Positions 24,152-32,538 of a DNA stretch of 64,000 nt are shown one piece after another. Location: positions 7,337 through 71,336 of the forward strand of contig CAZGUH010000020.1 of NCBI GenBank assembly GCA_964529005.1. The letters are read 5' to 3'. The stretch is from CAZGUH01 sp964529005 (GTDB taxonomy: Bacteria > Actinomycetota > Acidimicrobiia > Acidimicrobiales > Ilumatobacteraceae). The notes under the pieces are model-generated. The model worked only from the letters and a program-made list of their open reading frames with translations, was not told where the DNA came from and ran no database searches. The position numbers and the translations under genes were made by a program. How positions within the stretch are numbered: the stretch's first letter is position 1; every line of letters begins with the position of its first letter.

Positions 24152-26170
24152 ATGCCGCCGATCGAGGCCGATTCCAGGGAGCAGGCGATCCCGTCGACCG
24201 TGGGGCGCGACCGCGGAGCGTGGTGGGATCAGGCATCGGGATGCTGGCGCTTCGCGCTCTTCAGCGCCCATGCCACCGCAGTCGAGGTGCTGCTCTTCCG
24301 CCGCGCCGAGCCGGATGCGCCCTCGGTGGTCGTGCCGTTGGAGCGTCATGGGGACGTCTGGGCCGCCAGCCTGCCGGGCGCGCAACTCGGCGATGCCGAC
24401 GTCTACGGCTTCCGGGTCGACGGCCCGTTCGAGCCCCACGGCGCCGCACGGTTCGATCGCTCGAAGCTGTTGCTCGATCCCTATGCCCCGGCGGTGTGGT
24501 TCCCACCGCGCCATGACCGCGCGGCGGCACGGGTGCGCGGGCACGACACCGTCGGCCAAGCCCCGCTCGCGATCCTCGGATCACCGGTGTTGCCGCAGAT
24601 CCGGCCGCGTCCGCGCCTCGCTCCGCACGAGCGCGTGGTCGTCGAGGCGCACGTGCGCGGCACGTCCGCGTCGCCGCACAGCCCGGTGTCGCCGGACCTG
24701 CGCGGCACGCTCGCCGGGATGATCGGCCTGCTCGGGTACTGGGCCGAGTTGGGGGTCACGGTTGTCGAGCTGATGCCGATCCACCAGTACGACCCGCAGG
24801 AGGGCAACTACTGGGGGTACATGCCGCTCGCCTTCGGCGCGGTGCACGCGGGGTACGTCGCCGGCGACGACGGCTGGACCGAGTTGGCCGCGTTCGTCGA
24901 CGCCGCCCATCGTGCCGGCATCCACGTGTGGCTGGACGTCGTGTTCAACCACACGACGGAGGAGGACAGCGAGCGCGGGCCCGTGCTCAGCCACCGTGGC
25001 ATCGACAGGGAGAGCTATTACCTGTTGCACCCCGACGGCCGCGACGTCGACGACGCGGGGTGCGGCAACGTGCTGCGCGCCGGTCACCGCGAGTGCACCG
25101 CGCTGATCCTCGCGGCCCTCGACCGGTTCGCCGACGCCGGCGTCGACGGCTTCCGCTTCGATCTCGCGTCGCTGCTCGGGCGCGACGACGGCGGGCATCC
25201 CGGCGGGTGCGTTCCCGCCATCACGACGTGGGGCGCACGGCGCACGGTCGCCCTCGTCGCCGAGGCGTGGGACCTGGCTCGATACGAGTTGGGCGATGCG
25301 TTCGCCGGCCGAACGTGGGCGCAGTGGAACGGGCGGTTCCGTGACGACGTGCGCTCGTTCCTGCGCGGGGACGACGGTTTCGTGCCCGCGCTGGCGCTGC
25401 GCATGCAGGGAAGCCCGGACGTCTTCGGCTCGCAGCCGTGGCGCAGCGTCAACTACATCACCTCGCACGACGGGTTCACGCTCTACGACCTGTTCTCGTA
25501 CGACCGCAAGCACAACGACGCCAACGGATGGGGCGGCGCCGACGGCGCCGACGACAACCGTTCCTGGAACTGCGGTCACGAGGGCGATGACGGGGCGCCG
25601 CCCGAGGTGCTCGCGCTGCGCCGGCGGCAGATGCGCAACGCGTTCTGCCTCCTGATGCTCGCCGCGGGGGCGCCGATGTTCGTGGCCGGCGACGAGTTCG
25701 CGCAGACCCAGGGCGGCAACAACAATCCGTACAACCAGGACAACGAGACCACGTGGCTCGATTGGCGCCGGTTGGCCCAGTTCGACGACCTGCGCCGGTT
25801 CGTGCGCGAGCTGATCGCGCTGCGGCGCTCCACGCCGTCGATCGGCCGCATCCCCCCGTGGCACGGACTCGTGCGCTTCTACGGCGTGGACGGAGCGCCT
25901 GACCTGTCGCCGCACAGCCATTCGTTGGCCTGGTGCCTGAGCGGCGCCGCGGACAGTTGCCAGAGCCTCTACGTCATCGTGAACGCGTGGTGGGAGCCGC
26001 TCGACTTCGAGATCCAGCAGCCCGGCCCCTGGTTCCGGGCCATCGACACCTCGCTGGCCTCGCCCGACGACATCGTGCGCGCCGACGCCCGTCCCCCTGT
26101 GGGAGCGAACTGCGTCGTCGGCCCGCGCAGCGTCGTCGTCCTGACCCGACCCTTCACCCCCGACCACTGA
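24152..26170 (+). CDS. glgX: Glycogen debranching enzyme GlgX (isoamylase-type)
   Basis: 672 residues, GH13 subfamily 11. N-terminal CBM48-like beta domain, then the barrel with 'WLDVVFNHT' (region I), nucleophile Asp in 'GFRFDLAS', acid/base Glu in 'LVAEAWD', and transition-state Asp in 'ITSHDGFT'. The 'NNPYNQDNETTWLDW' stretch is typical of GlgX. Hydrolyses alpha-1,6 branches of limit dextrins in glycogen breakdown. ATG 24152 is chosen since the frame's earlier start at 24083 overlaps the divergent coxD. No other glycogen gene is adjacent. Confidence 0.93.
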   Translation: MPPIEADSREQAIPSTVGRDRGAWWDQASGCWRFALFSAHATAVEVLLFRRAEPDAPSVVVPLERHGDVWAASLPGAQLGDADVYGFRVDGPFEPHGAARFDRSKLLLDPYAPAVWFPPRHDRAAARVRGHDTVGQAPLAILGSPVLPQIRPRPRLAPHERVVVEAHVRGTSASPHSPVSPDLRGTLAGMIGLLGYWAELGVTVVELMPIHQYDPQEGNYWGYMPLAFGAVHAGYVAGDDGWTELAAFVDAAHRAGIHVWLDVVFNHTTEEDSERGPVLSHRGIDRESYYLLHPDGRDVDDAGCGNVLRAGHRECTALILAALDRFADAGVDGFRFDLASLLGRDDGGHPGGCVPAITTWGARRTVALVAEAWDLARYELGDAFAGRTWAQWNGRFRDDVRSFLRGDDGFVPALALRMQGSPDVFGSQPWRSVNYITSHDGFTLYDLFSYDRKHNDANGWGGADGADDNRSWNCGHEGDDGAPPEVLALRRRQMRNAFCLLMLAAGAPMFVAGDEFAQTQGGNNNPYNQDNETTWLDWRRLAQFDDLRRFVRELIALRRSTPSIGRIPPWHGLVRFYGVDGAPDLSPHSHSLAWCLSGAADSCQSLYVIVNAWWEPLDFEIQQPGPWFRAIDTSLASPDDIVRADARPPVGANCVVGPRSVVVLTRPFTPDH

Positions 26171-26200
26171 CCCCCCGGCAGGGGTTGTGGGTGGTTGCGG

Positions 26201-27622
26201 TCAGGAGTCGAAGCCGAGGCCGAGACGGTCGAGCGTGCGCAACCACAGGTTGCGCCGGCCGGTGCGATCCTCGCGGTCCATGCTCCAGCGCGTCGCCTGG
26301 ATGCCCACGAAGCGGAACGGCTCGGGCGGGAACGGGAGGGGCTTGTCGCGCACGAACGAGGTCTGCGTCGCCGGGGAACGCCGGCCGTCGAGCAGGTCGA
26401 GCATCACGTCGCCGCCGAAGCGCGCCGCGGCGACCCCGAGACCCGTGTACCCGACGGCGTATGCGACGCGGCCACCGAGCGCCTGCCCCCAGAACACGCA
26501 GAACCGCGTGCACGTGTCGATCGCGCCGCCCCACGCGTGCGAGAACCGCACCCCCTCCAGCTGCGGGAACGTCGTGAAGAAGTGGCGGGACAGCTTGGCC
26601 CAGGTGATCGGGCGGCTCTCCAGTTCCACGCTGACCTTTCCGCGCCAGAAGTAGATCGCGTCGTACCCGCCCCACAGCACGCGGTTGTCGGCGGTCAGCC
26701 GGTAGTAGTGAAACTGGTTGGAGATGTCTGACAAGCCCTGGCGGTTGGACCAGCCGATCGACGCGAGCTGGGCATCGGTGAGCGGCTCGGTCACCATGCA
26801 GTAGTCGTAGACCGGCACGATGTAGTGGCGGAGGCGGCGCAGCAGTGGGGGGAAGGCGTTGGTGGCGAGCGCGACCTTCGCCGCGCGCACCCGCCCGAGC
26901 GGTGTGGCGACGAGGACGCCGACGCCGTCGCGAGCGATGGCCGTCGCCTTGGTGTCCTCGTAGATCCGTACGCCGAGGCGCTCCGCGGCCGCCTTCAGCC
27001 CCCACGCGAGGCGCGCCGGATCGACGAGCGCGGCTCGGCCCTTGCGCCACAACCCACCGACGTACGTCGGCGAGTTCACCTGGGCGCGCATCGCCGGCCC
27101 GTCGAGCCACTCGACCTCTTGCCCGAGCCCGAGCAGCTGCCCGTAGTCCTCGCGCAGTTCGTCGGTGTAGCTCGGCGCATGGGCGGACGTGGCGACGTCG
27201 ATGACGCCCGTGCGCTCGTAGTCGCAGTCGATGCCGTACCGCGCGATCGCGGCTTCGATCCGGTTGAGATTGTCGAGCCCGAGATCCTCGAGGATCGGCA
27301 GCTCCGCGCCGAAGCGCTGCTGGCCGTTGGCGATGCCGTGGGTGAGGCTCGACTCCATGAAGCCGCCGTTGCGCCCGCTGGCCGCCGAGCCGATCTCGTG
27401 GGCGTCGACGAGGACGACATCGCGCGACGGATCGCGCTCCTTGGCGATGATCGCGGTCCACAGGCCGGTGTAGCCGCCGCCGATGACGCACAGGTCGCAG
27501 CTCTCGGCGCGCACCAGCGTCGGATTGGAATCGGGCTCGTCCGCGTCGTCGTACCAGTAGGGGTACGGGTCGGCGTCGGCGATGGCGTCGAGGTGGAACT
27601 CGTCGATTGCGTTCCGGTCCAT
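26201..27622 (-). CDS. FAD-dependent amine oxidoreductase, DAO family (PuuB-like)
   Basis: 473 residues. The FAD-binding motif 'CVIGGGYTGLWTAI' starts near residue 60 after an N-terminal extension ending 'PYPYWYDDADEP', followed by 'GSAASGRNGGF', which marks the gamma-glutamylputrescine oxidase/glycine oxidase-like DAO group. The later 'YAVGYTGLGVAAARFGG' is the second FAD contact. Probably oxidises a primary or secondary amine; the substrate is unknown. ATG 27622 is preferred; an in-frame ATG at 27673 would overlap the divergent SDR start. A head-to-head arrangement with the SDR suggests co-regulation. Confidence 0.84.
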   Translation of the reverse strand: MDRNAIDEFHLDAIADADPYPYWYDDADEPDSNPTLVRAESCDLCVIGGGYTGLWTAIIAKERDPSRDVVLVDAHEIGSAASGRNGGFMESSLTHGIANGQQRFGAELPILEDLGLDNLNRIEAAIARYGIDCDYERTGVIDVATSAHAPSYTDELREDYGQLLGLGQEVEWLDGPAMRAQVNSPTYVGGLWRKGRAALVDPARLAWGLKAAAERLGVRIYEDTKATAIARDGVGVLVATPLGRVRAAKVALATNAFPPLLRRLRHYIVPVYDYCMVTEPLTDAQLASIGWSNRQGLSDISNQFHYYRLTADNRVLWGGYDAIYFWRGKVSVELESRPITWAKLSRHFFTTFPQLEGVRFSHAWGGAIDTCTRFCVFWGQALGGRVAYAVGYTGLGVAAARFGGDVMLDLLDGRRSPATQTSFVRDKPLPFPPEPFRFVGIQATRWSMDREDRTGRRNLWLRTLDRLGLGFDS

Positions 27623-27671
27623 GCGCGCTGCACCTGCCTCGACGAATGCTACGCGAGTACGGTCGGCGCTC

Positions 27672-28418
27672 ATGGACCTCGGGTTGGCTGGACGTCGGGC
27701 TGCCGTCGCAGGAGCCTCGCGCGGGCTCGGCTTCGCCACCGCGCAGGCGCTGGCCGCCGAGGGCGCGGCGGTCGCGATCTCCGGGCGCGACCGTGCGCGC
27801 ATCGAAGCCGCGGCGGCGCAGATCGGTCCGTCGTGCGTCCCGCTGGTGTGCGACGTCGGCTCGGCCGACGGCGGCGCACGGTTCGTCGACCTCGCTCGCG
27901 ATGCGCTCGGTGGCGTCGACATCCTCGTCGCCAACGCGGGCGGGCCGCCCCCGGGAACGCCCACCGTCGCGCCGCTCGACGCCTACCCGAAAGCGCTCGA
28001 CCTCAACCTGATGAGCGTGATCGGCATGTGCCACGCGGCCGTGCCGGCGATGCGCGCCCAGCGCTGGGGGCGCATCGTCGCGATCACGTCGCTCGCCGTG
28101 CGCCAGCCGATGCCGGCGCTCGTGCTGTCGAACACCGCCCGTGCCGGCGCCACCGCGTTCCTCAAGACGTTGGCGGGCGAGATCGCCAGCGACGGCGTCA
28201 CGGTCAACACCGTGCAGCCCGGCATCCACCGGACCGATCGGATCGTCCAGCTGTACGGCCCCGACGCGGACGCGAACACGCTCGGCATCCCGGCCGGCGT
28301 CCTTGGCGAGCCGTCGGATTTCGGCGCCGTCGTCGCCTTCGTGTGCAGTGAGGCAGCGCGTTTCGTCACCGGCGCGCAGATCCACGTCGATGGTGGCGCG
28401 TATGGAGGGTTGTTGTGA
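27672..28418 (+). CDS. Short-chain dehydrogenase/reductase family protein with non-canonical catalytic residues
   Basis: 248 residues with an SDR Rossmann fold: cofactor loop 'GASRGLGFATA', 'NAGG' strand motif, and the catalytic Ser in 'ITSLAV'. At the YxxxK position the sequence is 'LSNTARAG', so the Tyr is replaced and the Lys is Arg. The same pattern occurs in a branch of 3-oxoacyl-ACP-reductase-like SDRs, so it may be natural but the chemistry is uncertain. The end 'HVDGGAYGGLL' is standard. Its TGA overlaps the GTG start of the Dabb gene. Confidence 0.84.
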   Translation: MDLGLAGRRAAVAGASRGLGFATAQALAAEGAAVAISGRDRARIEAAAAQIGPSCVPLVCDVGSADGGARFVDLARDALGGVDILVANAGGPPPGTPTVAPLDAYPKALDLNLMSVIGMCHAAVPAMRAQRWGRIVAITSLAVRQPMPALVLSNTARAGATAFLKTLAGEIASDGVTVNTVQPGIHRTDRIVQLYGPDADANTLGIPAGVLGEPSDFGAVVAFVCSEAARFVTGAQIHVDGGAYGGLL

Positions 28419-28708
28419 TCACGCACATCGTCGTGTTCAGCTGGAAGCCAGGCGTCTCGGACGAACAGATCCAGAAGGTGGTCGACGAGCTGTCGGCGCT
28501 GCCTGCGCTGGTCCCGAGCATCCGCAGCTACCGCGTCGGCCGTGACGCCGGCGCTGCGGAGGGCAACGCCGACTTCGCCGTCGTCGCGACGTTCGACGAC
28601 CTCGACGGTTGGCGTGCGTACACGGACCACCCGGCTCACCAGGCGGTCGTCGCCGCGCACATCCGCCCGAACATCGCCTCGCGCGCGGCGGTGCAGTTCG
28701 AGAGCTGA
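28415..28708 (+). CDS. Dabb family (stress-responsive A/B barrel) protein
   Basis: 97 residues, typical of the dimeric alpha-beta barrel Dabb family: 'HIVVFSWKPGVSDEQI' at the start, 'VGRDAG' in the middle, and 'YTDHPAHQAVVAAHI' near the end with the conserved His. Members include small aromatic-compound enzymes and stress proteins. GTG 28415 overlaps the SDR stop (GTGA), so the two are made together, perhaps in one catabolic step. No catalytic role can be assigned. Confidence 0.87.
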   Translation: MITHIVVFSWKPGVSDEQIQKVVDELSALPALVPSIRSYRVGRDAGAAEGNADFAVVATFDDLDGWRAYTDHPAHQAVVAAHIRPNIASRAAVQFES

Positions 28709-29143
28709 TCAGGCCGCCGGCGCGCCCGGCGAGCGGGGGATGACCTCGAGGTCGAACGTCGTGAACAGCGGATCGAGCGTCGCGATCACGCGGATCCGCC
28801 GGCGCGCCATCAGCGCCAGCGTCACCGCCTGGACGAGGTCGAGCCCGGGCTGCGCGGCGATCGTCTTGCGCGCCAGGCGCATCGCATCTGGATGCACCGG
28901 ATCGACTTCGAGCGGCGCGATCAGGTCGCCGAACACCGATCCTGCGACGTCGCCGACTCCCGCGGCGACGAGGCGTTCGGCGGCCGAGCCGACGGTGAGC
29001 GTGTGCGAGACGAGCGCCCTCGACCCGCCGCGGCCTTGCTCGATCAGCTCGACGTAGAGCGCTCGGGCGGCGGCGTGGTCGTCCGACTCCGGGTCGGCGA
29101 CGGCGACGAGGAACGAGCCGTCGACGAAGACGTCCTTGGTCAC
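28709..29143 (-). CDS. PIN domain protein (VapC-like ribonuclease fold)
   Basis: 144 residues. The acidic PIN residues are visible: Asp in 'DVFVDGSFLV' near the start, Glu in 'SAAERLV', Asp in 'LDLVQAVTLALM' and a further Asp in 'ATLDPLF'. PIN proteins cut RNA and many are VapC toxins, but no small VapB-like gene lies beside it. It is coupled by GTGA to the PAP2 gene upstream, which is unusual for a toxin. A solitary PIN nuclease is equally possible. Confidence 0.75.
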   Translation of the reverse strand: MTKDVFVDGSFLVAVADPESDDHAAARALYVELIEQGRGGSRALVSHTLTVGSAAERLVAAGVGDVAGSVFGDLIAPLEVDPVHPDAMRLARKTIAAQPGLDLVQAVTLALMARRRIRVIATLDPLFTTFDLEVIPRSPGAPAA

Positions 29144-30183
29144 GGCAGCACGGCGATCGCACGGTCGGCGGCGCGGCTGCGCTGGCGGCGCTCGTACCAT
29201 CCCCAGAACCAGAACGCTCCACCGACGAGCAGCCAGCCGGCCAGCGCGTCGGCGACGTAGTGCTCGCCGAAGTAGACGAGCGACGTCGCCATCAACAGCG
29301 GGAACAGCAGCATCACGGCCTTCAGCCACCACCATCGCACCTGGGGCAGGAAGAAGGCGACGACGAACAGCGCGTACGCGGCGTGGAGCGACGGCATCGC
29401 AGCGACCGGATTGACCCAGTCGCGGCCGGTCTCCCAGGCGTGCGAGAACCCGGAGAGTCCGAGTTCGTTCCATCCCCGGCCCGCGGTGCGCCTCAGCGGC
29501 GGCAGGATGCGATAGCCGTACCTCGGATCGGTGCTCGCCGCCATCCACGGCGGGGCGGTGGGCAGCAGCACGAAGCTCACGCACGCGACGAGCACCACGG
29601 TGGCGAAGCGGCGCACGTACCGCACCCACTGGCGGCGGTTGACGACCCACAGGATCACCGCCGCGGCGACGGGCACGATGAAGTGCGTGAAGTAGGTGAT
29701 CGAACCGAGAATGTCGTACCAGCGGACCTCGGGCGTCCACAGCCGGCGCTGGAGCCAGACGTTCGGGTCGTGGCCGAAGAACAGGAACCGGTCGATATTG
29801 CGCGGTGTCTCGACCTGGAGCGGCATGCCGACCCCATCGGCCCAGCCGCGGCTCTCGTCGTACGCGATCCACATGCCGACGTACAGCAGCACGTCGAGGG
29901 TCAGCCGCCGCCATTGCCACAGGGGCCGCCCGACGTGGGCGAGACCGATGAACAGCATCACCGACAACATCACCGAGATGCGGTCGACGATCAGGCCTTT
30001 GGCGAAGAACCACCACACGTATCCGACGACGTAGGCGGCCATCAGCCCGATGCGTACACGAGCCCAGGGATCGCCGGGGACGACTGCGTCGAGGCGCGGT
30101 TTGTCGGTGACGGCGGGGCGGGCCGCGGTGGCGGGCGCGACGGCGGCGCCGTCGGCGCGAGCGGCGGCGATCAGGTCCGTCAC
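29140..30183 (-). CDS. Integral membrane PAP2/Aur1-like phosphatase or phosphotransferase
   Basis: 347 residues with about six membrane segments. The PAP2 motif C2 is seen as 'MPSLHAAYALF', and C3 as 'YFGEHYVADALAGW' (His and Asp). The N-terminal C1 motif is weak, as in the Aur1/Ipt1 branch that transfers inositol phosphate or dephosphorylates lipids. Acts in the membrane on a phospholipid or polyprenyl phosphate; inositol lipids are plausible in actinobacteria. The N-terminal ~40 residues are cytoplasmic. The gene heads the pair with the PIN gene. Confidence 0.8.
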   Translation of the reverse strand: MTDLIAAARADGAAVAPATAARPAVTDKPRLDAVVPGDPWARVRIGLMAAYVVGYVWWFFAKGLIVDRISVMLSVMLFIGLAHVGRPLWQWRRLTLDVLLYVGMWIAYDESRGWADGVGMPLQVETPRNIDRFLFFGHDPNVWLQRRLWTPEVRWYDILGSITYFTHFIVPVAAAVILWVVNRRQWVRYVRRFATVVLVACVSFVLLPTAPPWMAASTDPRYGYRILPPLRRTAGRGWNELGLSGFSHAWETGRDWVNPVAAMPSLHAAYALFVVAFFLPQVRWWWLKAVMLLFPLLMATSLVYFGEHYVADALAGWLLVGGAFWFWGWYERRQRSRAADRAIAVLP

Positions 30184-30256
30184 GAGAGGCGACGCTACCT
30201 GGCCGTCATCTCGCCTTCACGTCGTGGCCACCCGGCGCGCGATGCCGACGACGACA

Positions 30257-31093
30257 TCACAGCGTGGGGCGATGGTGGTGACGCATGCGTCGGGGGAGCG
30301 TCGCGGCGAACATCACCGCGAACACGCACGTGGCCATCAACGCGATCGTCGCGCCGGGAGGGGCGTCGAGGTGGTAGCTCAGCATCAAGCCCACGACGGC
30401 GGTGGACACGCCGATGCAGACGCCGACGAGGGTCATCGTGCGGACCGTCGGCGCGACCAGCCGGGCGGAGGCAGCCGGAGCGACGAGCATCGCCGACGAC
30501 ATCGCCAGACCGACCGTGCGCAAGCTGATCACCACCGTGATCGCCAGCAGGGCGATCAGCGTCGCCTGGACCGCGCCCACCCGGACGCCGACCTGCTGGG
30601 CGTGCACGGGATCGAACGTCGCCAAGCGGAGATCGCGAAACAGCACGGCGACGACGGCGAGGGCGGCGACGGTCAACGCCAGGCTGAGCCAGACGTCGCT
30701 CCATCCGACGGTGAACACGCGCCCGAACAGGAAGTGGCTGAGATCGACACCGGTGTCCAGACGTCCGATGACGATGATGCCGACCGCGAACAGCGCGGTG
30801 CCGACGATGGTGATGATCGTCTCTTGGCCCAGGCGGCGGTTGATCGAGAACACCGTCAGCAACGCGGCGAGGACCAGCGAGACGCCGAGCGCCCCGATCA
30901 CGACGTTGACGCCCGCGGCATAGGCGAGCCCGACACCCGCGAGCGTGCCGTGCGACATCGCGTCGCCGAGGTTGGCCATCCGCCGCAGCACGATCCACGT
31001 GCCCACCACGGGCGCGAGCACCCCCAGCAGGATCGCCGCGGCGAACGCTCTGCGCATGAACTCCGCTTGGAAGGGATCGGTCAGCCAGTGCAC
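30257..31093 (-). CDS. Metal ABC transporter permease (ZnuB/MntB type)
   Basis: 278 residues, eight or so membrane segments, ABC-3 family. Landmarks: 'FMRRAFAAAILLGVLAPVVG', 'RRMANLGDAMSHGTLAGVG' (coupling helix to the ATPase), and 'VGLAMSSAMLVAPAASARL'. Imports Zn, Mn or Fe with the ATPase encoded 7 bp upstream. A His-rich C-terminus ('RMRHHHRPTL') may bind metal. No substrate-binding lipoprotein gene is adjacent. Confidence 0.9.
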   Translation of the reverse strand: MHWLTDPFQAEFMRRAFAAAILLGVLAPVVGTWIVLRRMANLGDAMSHGTLAGVGLAYAAGVNVVIGALGVSLVLAALLTVFSINRRLGQETIITIVGTALFAVGIIVIGRLDTGVDLSHFLFGRVFTVGWSDVWLSLALTVAALAVVAVLFRDLRLATFDPVHAQQVGVRVGAVQATLIALLAITVVISLRTVGLAMSSAMLVAPAASARLVAPTVRTMTLVGVCIGVSTAVVGLMLSYHLDAPPGATIALMATCVFAVMFAATLPRRMRHHHRPTL

Positions 31094-31100
31094 GTCGCGC

Positions 31101-31877
31101 TCAGCCGGGCGTTGTCGTGAGCCGTCGGCCGCCGGATCCGAACGTGGCGTCCAGCACGTCGAGCGACAGCACCTCTGCTGGCGGACCGTCGGCGATCAGC
31201 GTGCCGTTCACGGCGAGACAGCGGGAGAAGCGATGCCGCGCGAGCGCCAGGTCATGGGTCGCCACGAGCAGGCTGGCGCCGTCGCCGGCGAGCGATCGGA
31301 AGACGTCGAAGAGCTCGTCGCTGGTCGGCTGGTCGACACCGGACAGCGCTTCGTCGAGCAGCATGACGCGCGCTTCCTGCGCCAGCGCCCGGGCGAGGAA
31401 CGCGCGTTGGAGCTGCCCGCCCGACAGCGTCGCCAGCGCGTCGCGCTCGTGCCCGCCGAGTCGAACGGTGTCGAGCGCGCGGCGGACCGTCTCGCGATCG
31501 GCGGCGGCGTTGCGCCGACCCCGGCGGCCGAACCGCCGCCGTCCGGAGAGGACCAGCTCGCCAACCGTGATCGGGAACGTGATGTCGACGTCGGTGCGCT
31601 GCGGGATGTAGGCCAGATCCATGCGATCTGTGCGGGAGTGGCAGTGCACGCCGTTGACCTCGACCACGCCGCTGTGGTTCACCAGGCCGCAGATCGCGCG
31701 GAACAGCGTCGACTTGCCGGCGCCGTTCGGTCCGATGACGCCGATCAGCTCGCCGTCACCGACGTCGAACGACACGTCGCGCAGCACCGAGCGGTCGCCG
31801 AAGCCGACACCCAGCCCGTGGATGCACAACCGCAAGGCCTGCGGATCGTGATCGTGGCCGGGAAGCACGGCGGTCAA
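31101..31877 (-). CDS. Metal ABC transporter ATP-binding protein
   Basis: 258 residues: Walker A 'GPNGAGKSTLFRA' near residue 53, Q-loop 'YIPQRTDVD', signature 'LSGGQLQRAFLARAL', Walker B 'VMLLDEALSGVD'. The Gln-containing pattern before the TDVD stretch matches Zn/Mn importers. Works with the permease encoded directly downstream. The two genes form a unit that lacks the binding protein, which must be encoded elsewhere. No Zur or MntR-like site was recognised upstream. Confidence 0.9.
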   Translation of the reverse strand: MTAVLPGHDHDPQALRLCIHGLGVGFGDRSVLRDVSFDVGDGELIGVIGPNGAGKSTLFRAICGLVNHSGVVEVNGVHCHSRTDRMDLAYIPQRTDVDITFPITVGELVLSGRRRFGRRGRRNAAADRETVRRALDTVRLGGHERDALATLSGGQLQRAFLARALAQEARVMLLDEALSGVDQPTSDELFDVFRSLAGDGASLLVATHDLALARHRFSRCLAVNGTLIADGPPAEVLSLDVLDATFGSGGRRLTTTPG

Positions 31878-31925
31878 CGATACCGCTCGTTGGGAACAGT
31901 TCTCGTTTCGGCCGCGGGCAGCTGC

Positions 31926-32486
31926 TCAGGGCGACGAGGCGCTGGTGGCGGCTGCTGCCGCCGCCTGGGCCGTGCGGATCGCGATGATCTGCGAGACGTG
32001 GTCGTACGGCCATCCGCTCGGCAACGACGTGGGCGCGTCGGGCAGCGGCAGCACCGACATGCGCCGGTCACCCGGCTCGATGTAGCCGATCGCCTCGCGG
32101 GCCGCTTGCTCGATGCCTTCGGGGGTCTGCAACCGCTCGACCTCGCTGCGCAGCTCGTCGTTGGCGCGCTCGAGCGCGCTCAGCTCCTCCTGCCGCTGGG
32201 CGATGTCGTCGTGCTGGCGCAGCCAATCGCGCACGGGCAGGACGAACAGCGCCGACGCCAGGGCGACGACGACCACGAGGCCGAGCAGCGCCACGATCAG
32301 CTTGCTGGAGCGGGCGCGGGCGAGCTGCTTGTCGCGCGGGATCGGCGCAGTGAGATCGTGGCGCGGGCGTTGCGGCGCGGCGGAGTCGGCGCCTCCTGAC
32401 CTCCGGCGGGAGCCGGCGGCGCGGGGCGCGGGCTCAGGCCGCGGGATGGTGCTGGTGCGGTGACCGCCGGCGCTCACGGCGCCCAT
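31926..32486 (-). CDS. divIC: Septum formation initiator, DivIC/FtsB family
   Basis: 186 residues. A basic, disordered N-terminal tail of ~65 residues precedes one membrane segment ('LIVALLGLVVVVALASALFVLP') and an extracellular coiled coil ('LRQHDDIAQRQEELSALERANDELR'), ending with the family motif 'AREAIGYIEPGDRRM'. Acts in the divisome with FtsL and FtsQ. It follows eno after ~50 bp, as in M. tuberculosis (Rv1023-Rv1024). Start is ATG 32486, or possibly GTG 32477. Confidence 0.86.
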   Translation of the reverse strand: MGAVSAGGHRTSTIPRPEPAPRAAGSRRRSGGADSAAPQRPRHDLTAPIPRDKQLARARSSKLIVALLGLVVVVALASALFVLPVRDWLRQHDDIAQRQEELSALERANDELRSEVERLQTPEGIEQAAREAIGYIEPGDRRMSVLPLPDAPTSLPSGWPYDHVSQIIAIRTAQAAAAAATSASSP

Positions 32487-32538
32487 TGTCGCAGCACAGG
32501 GGCGCCCACGGGCGGCACCCGCGGGCGGCGCCTGCTGC

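Noticed and set aside
26171..26200. Terminator between glgX and the FAD oxidoreductase
   Set aside because: CCCC-GGCA-GGGG is only a 4-bp stem without a T-run; too weak to call.
28709..29143. VapBC toxin-antitoxin pair
   Set aside because: Only the PIN gene is visible; the upstream gene is a large membrane enzyme and no short DNA-binding frame fits.
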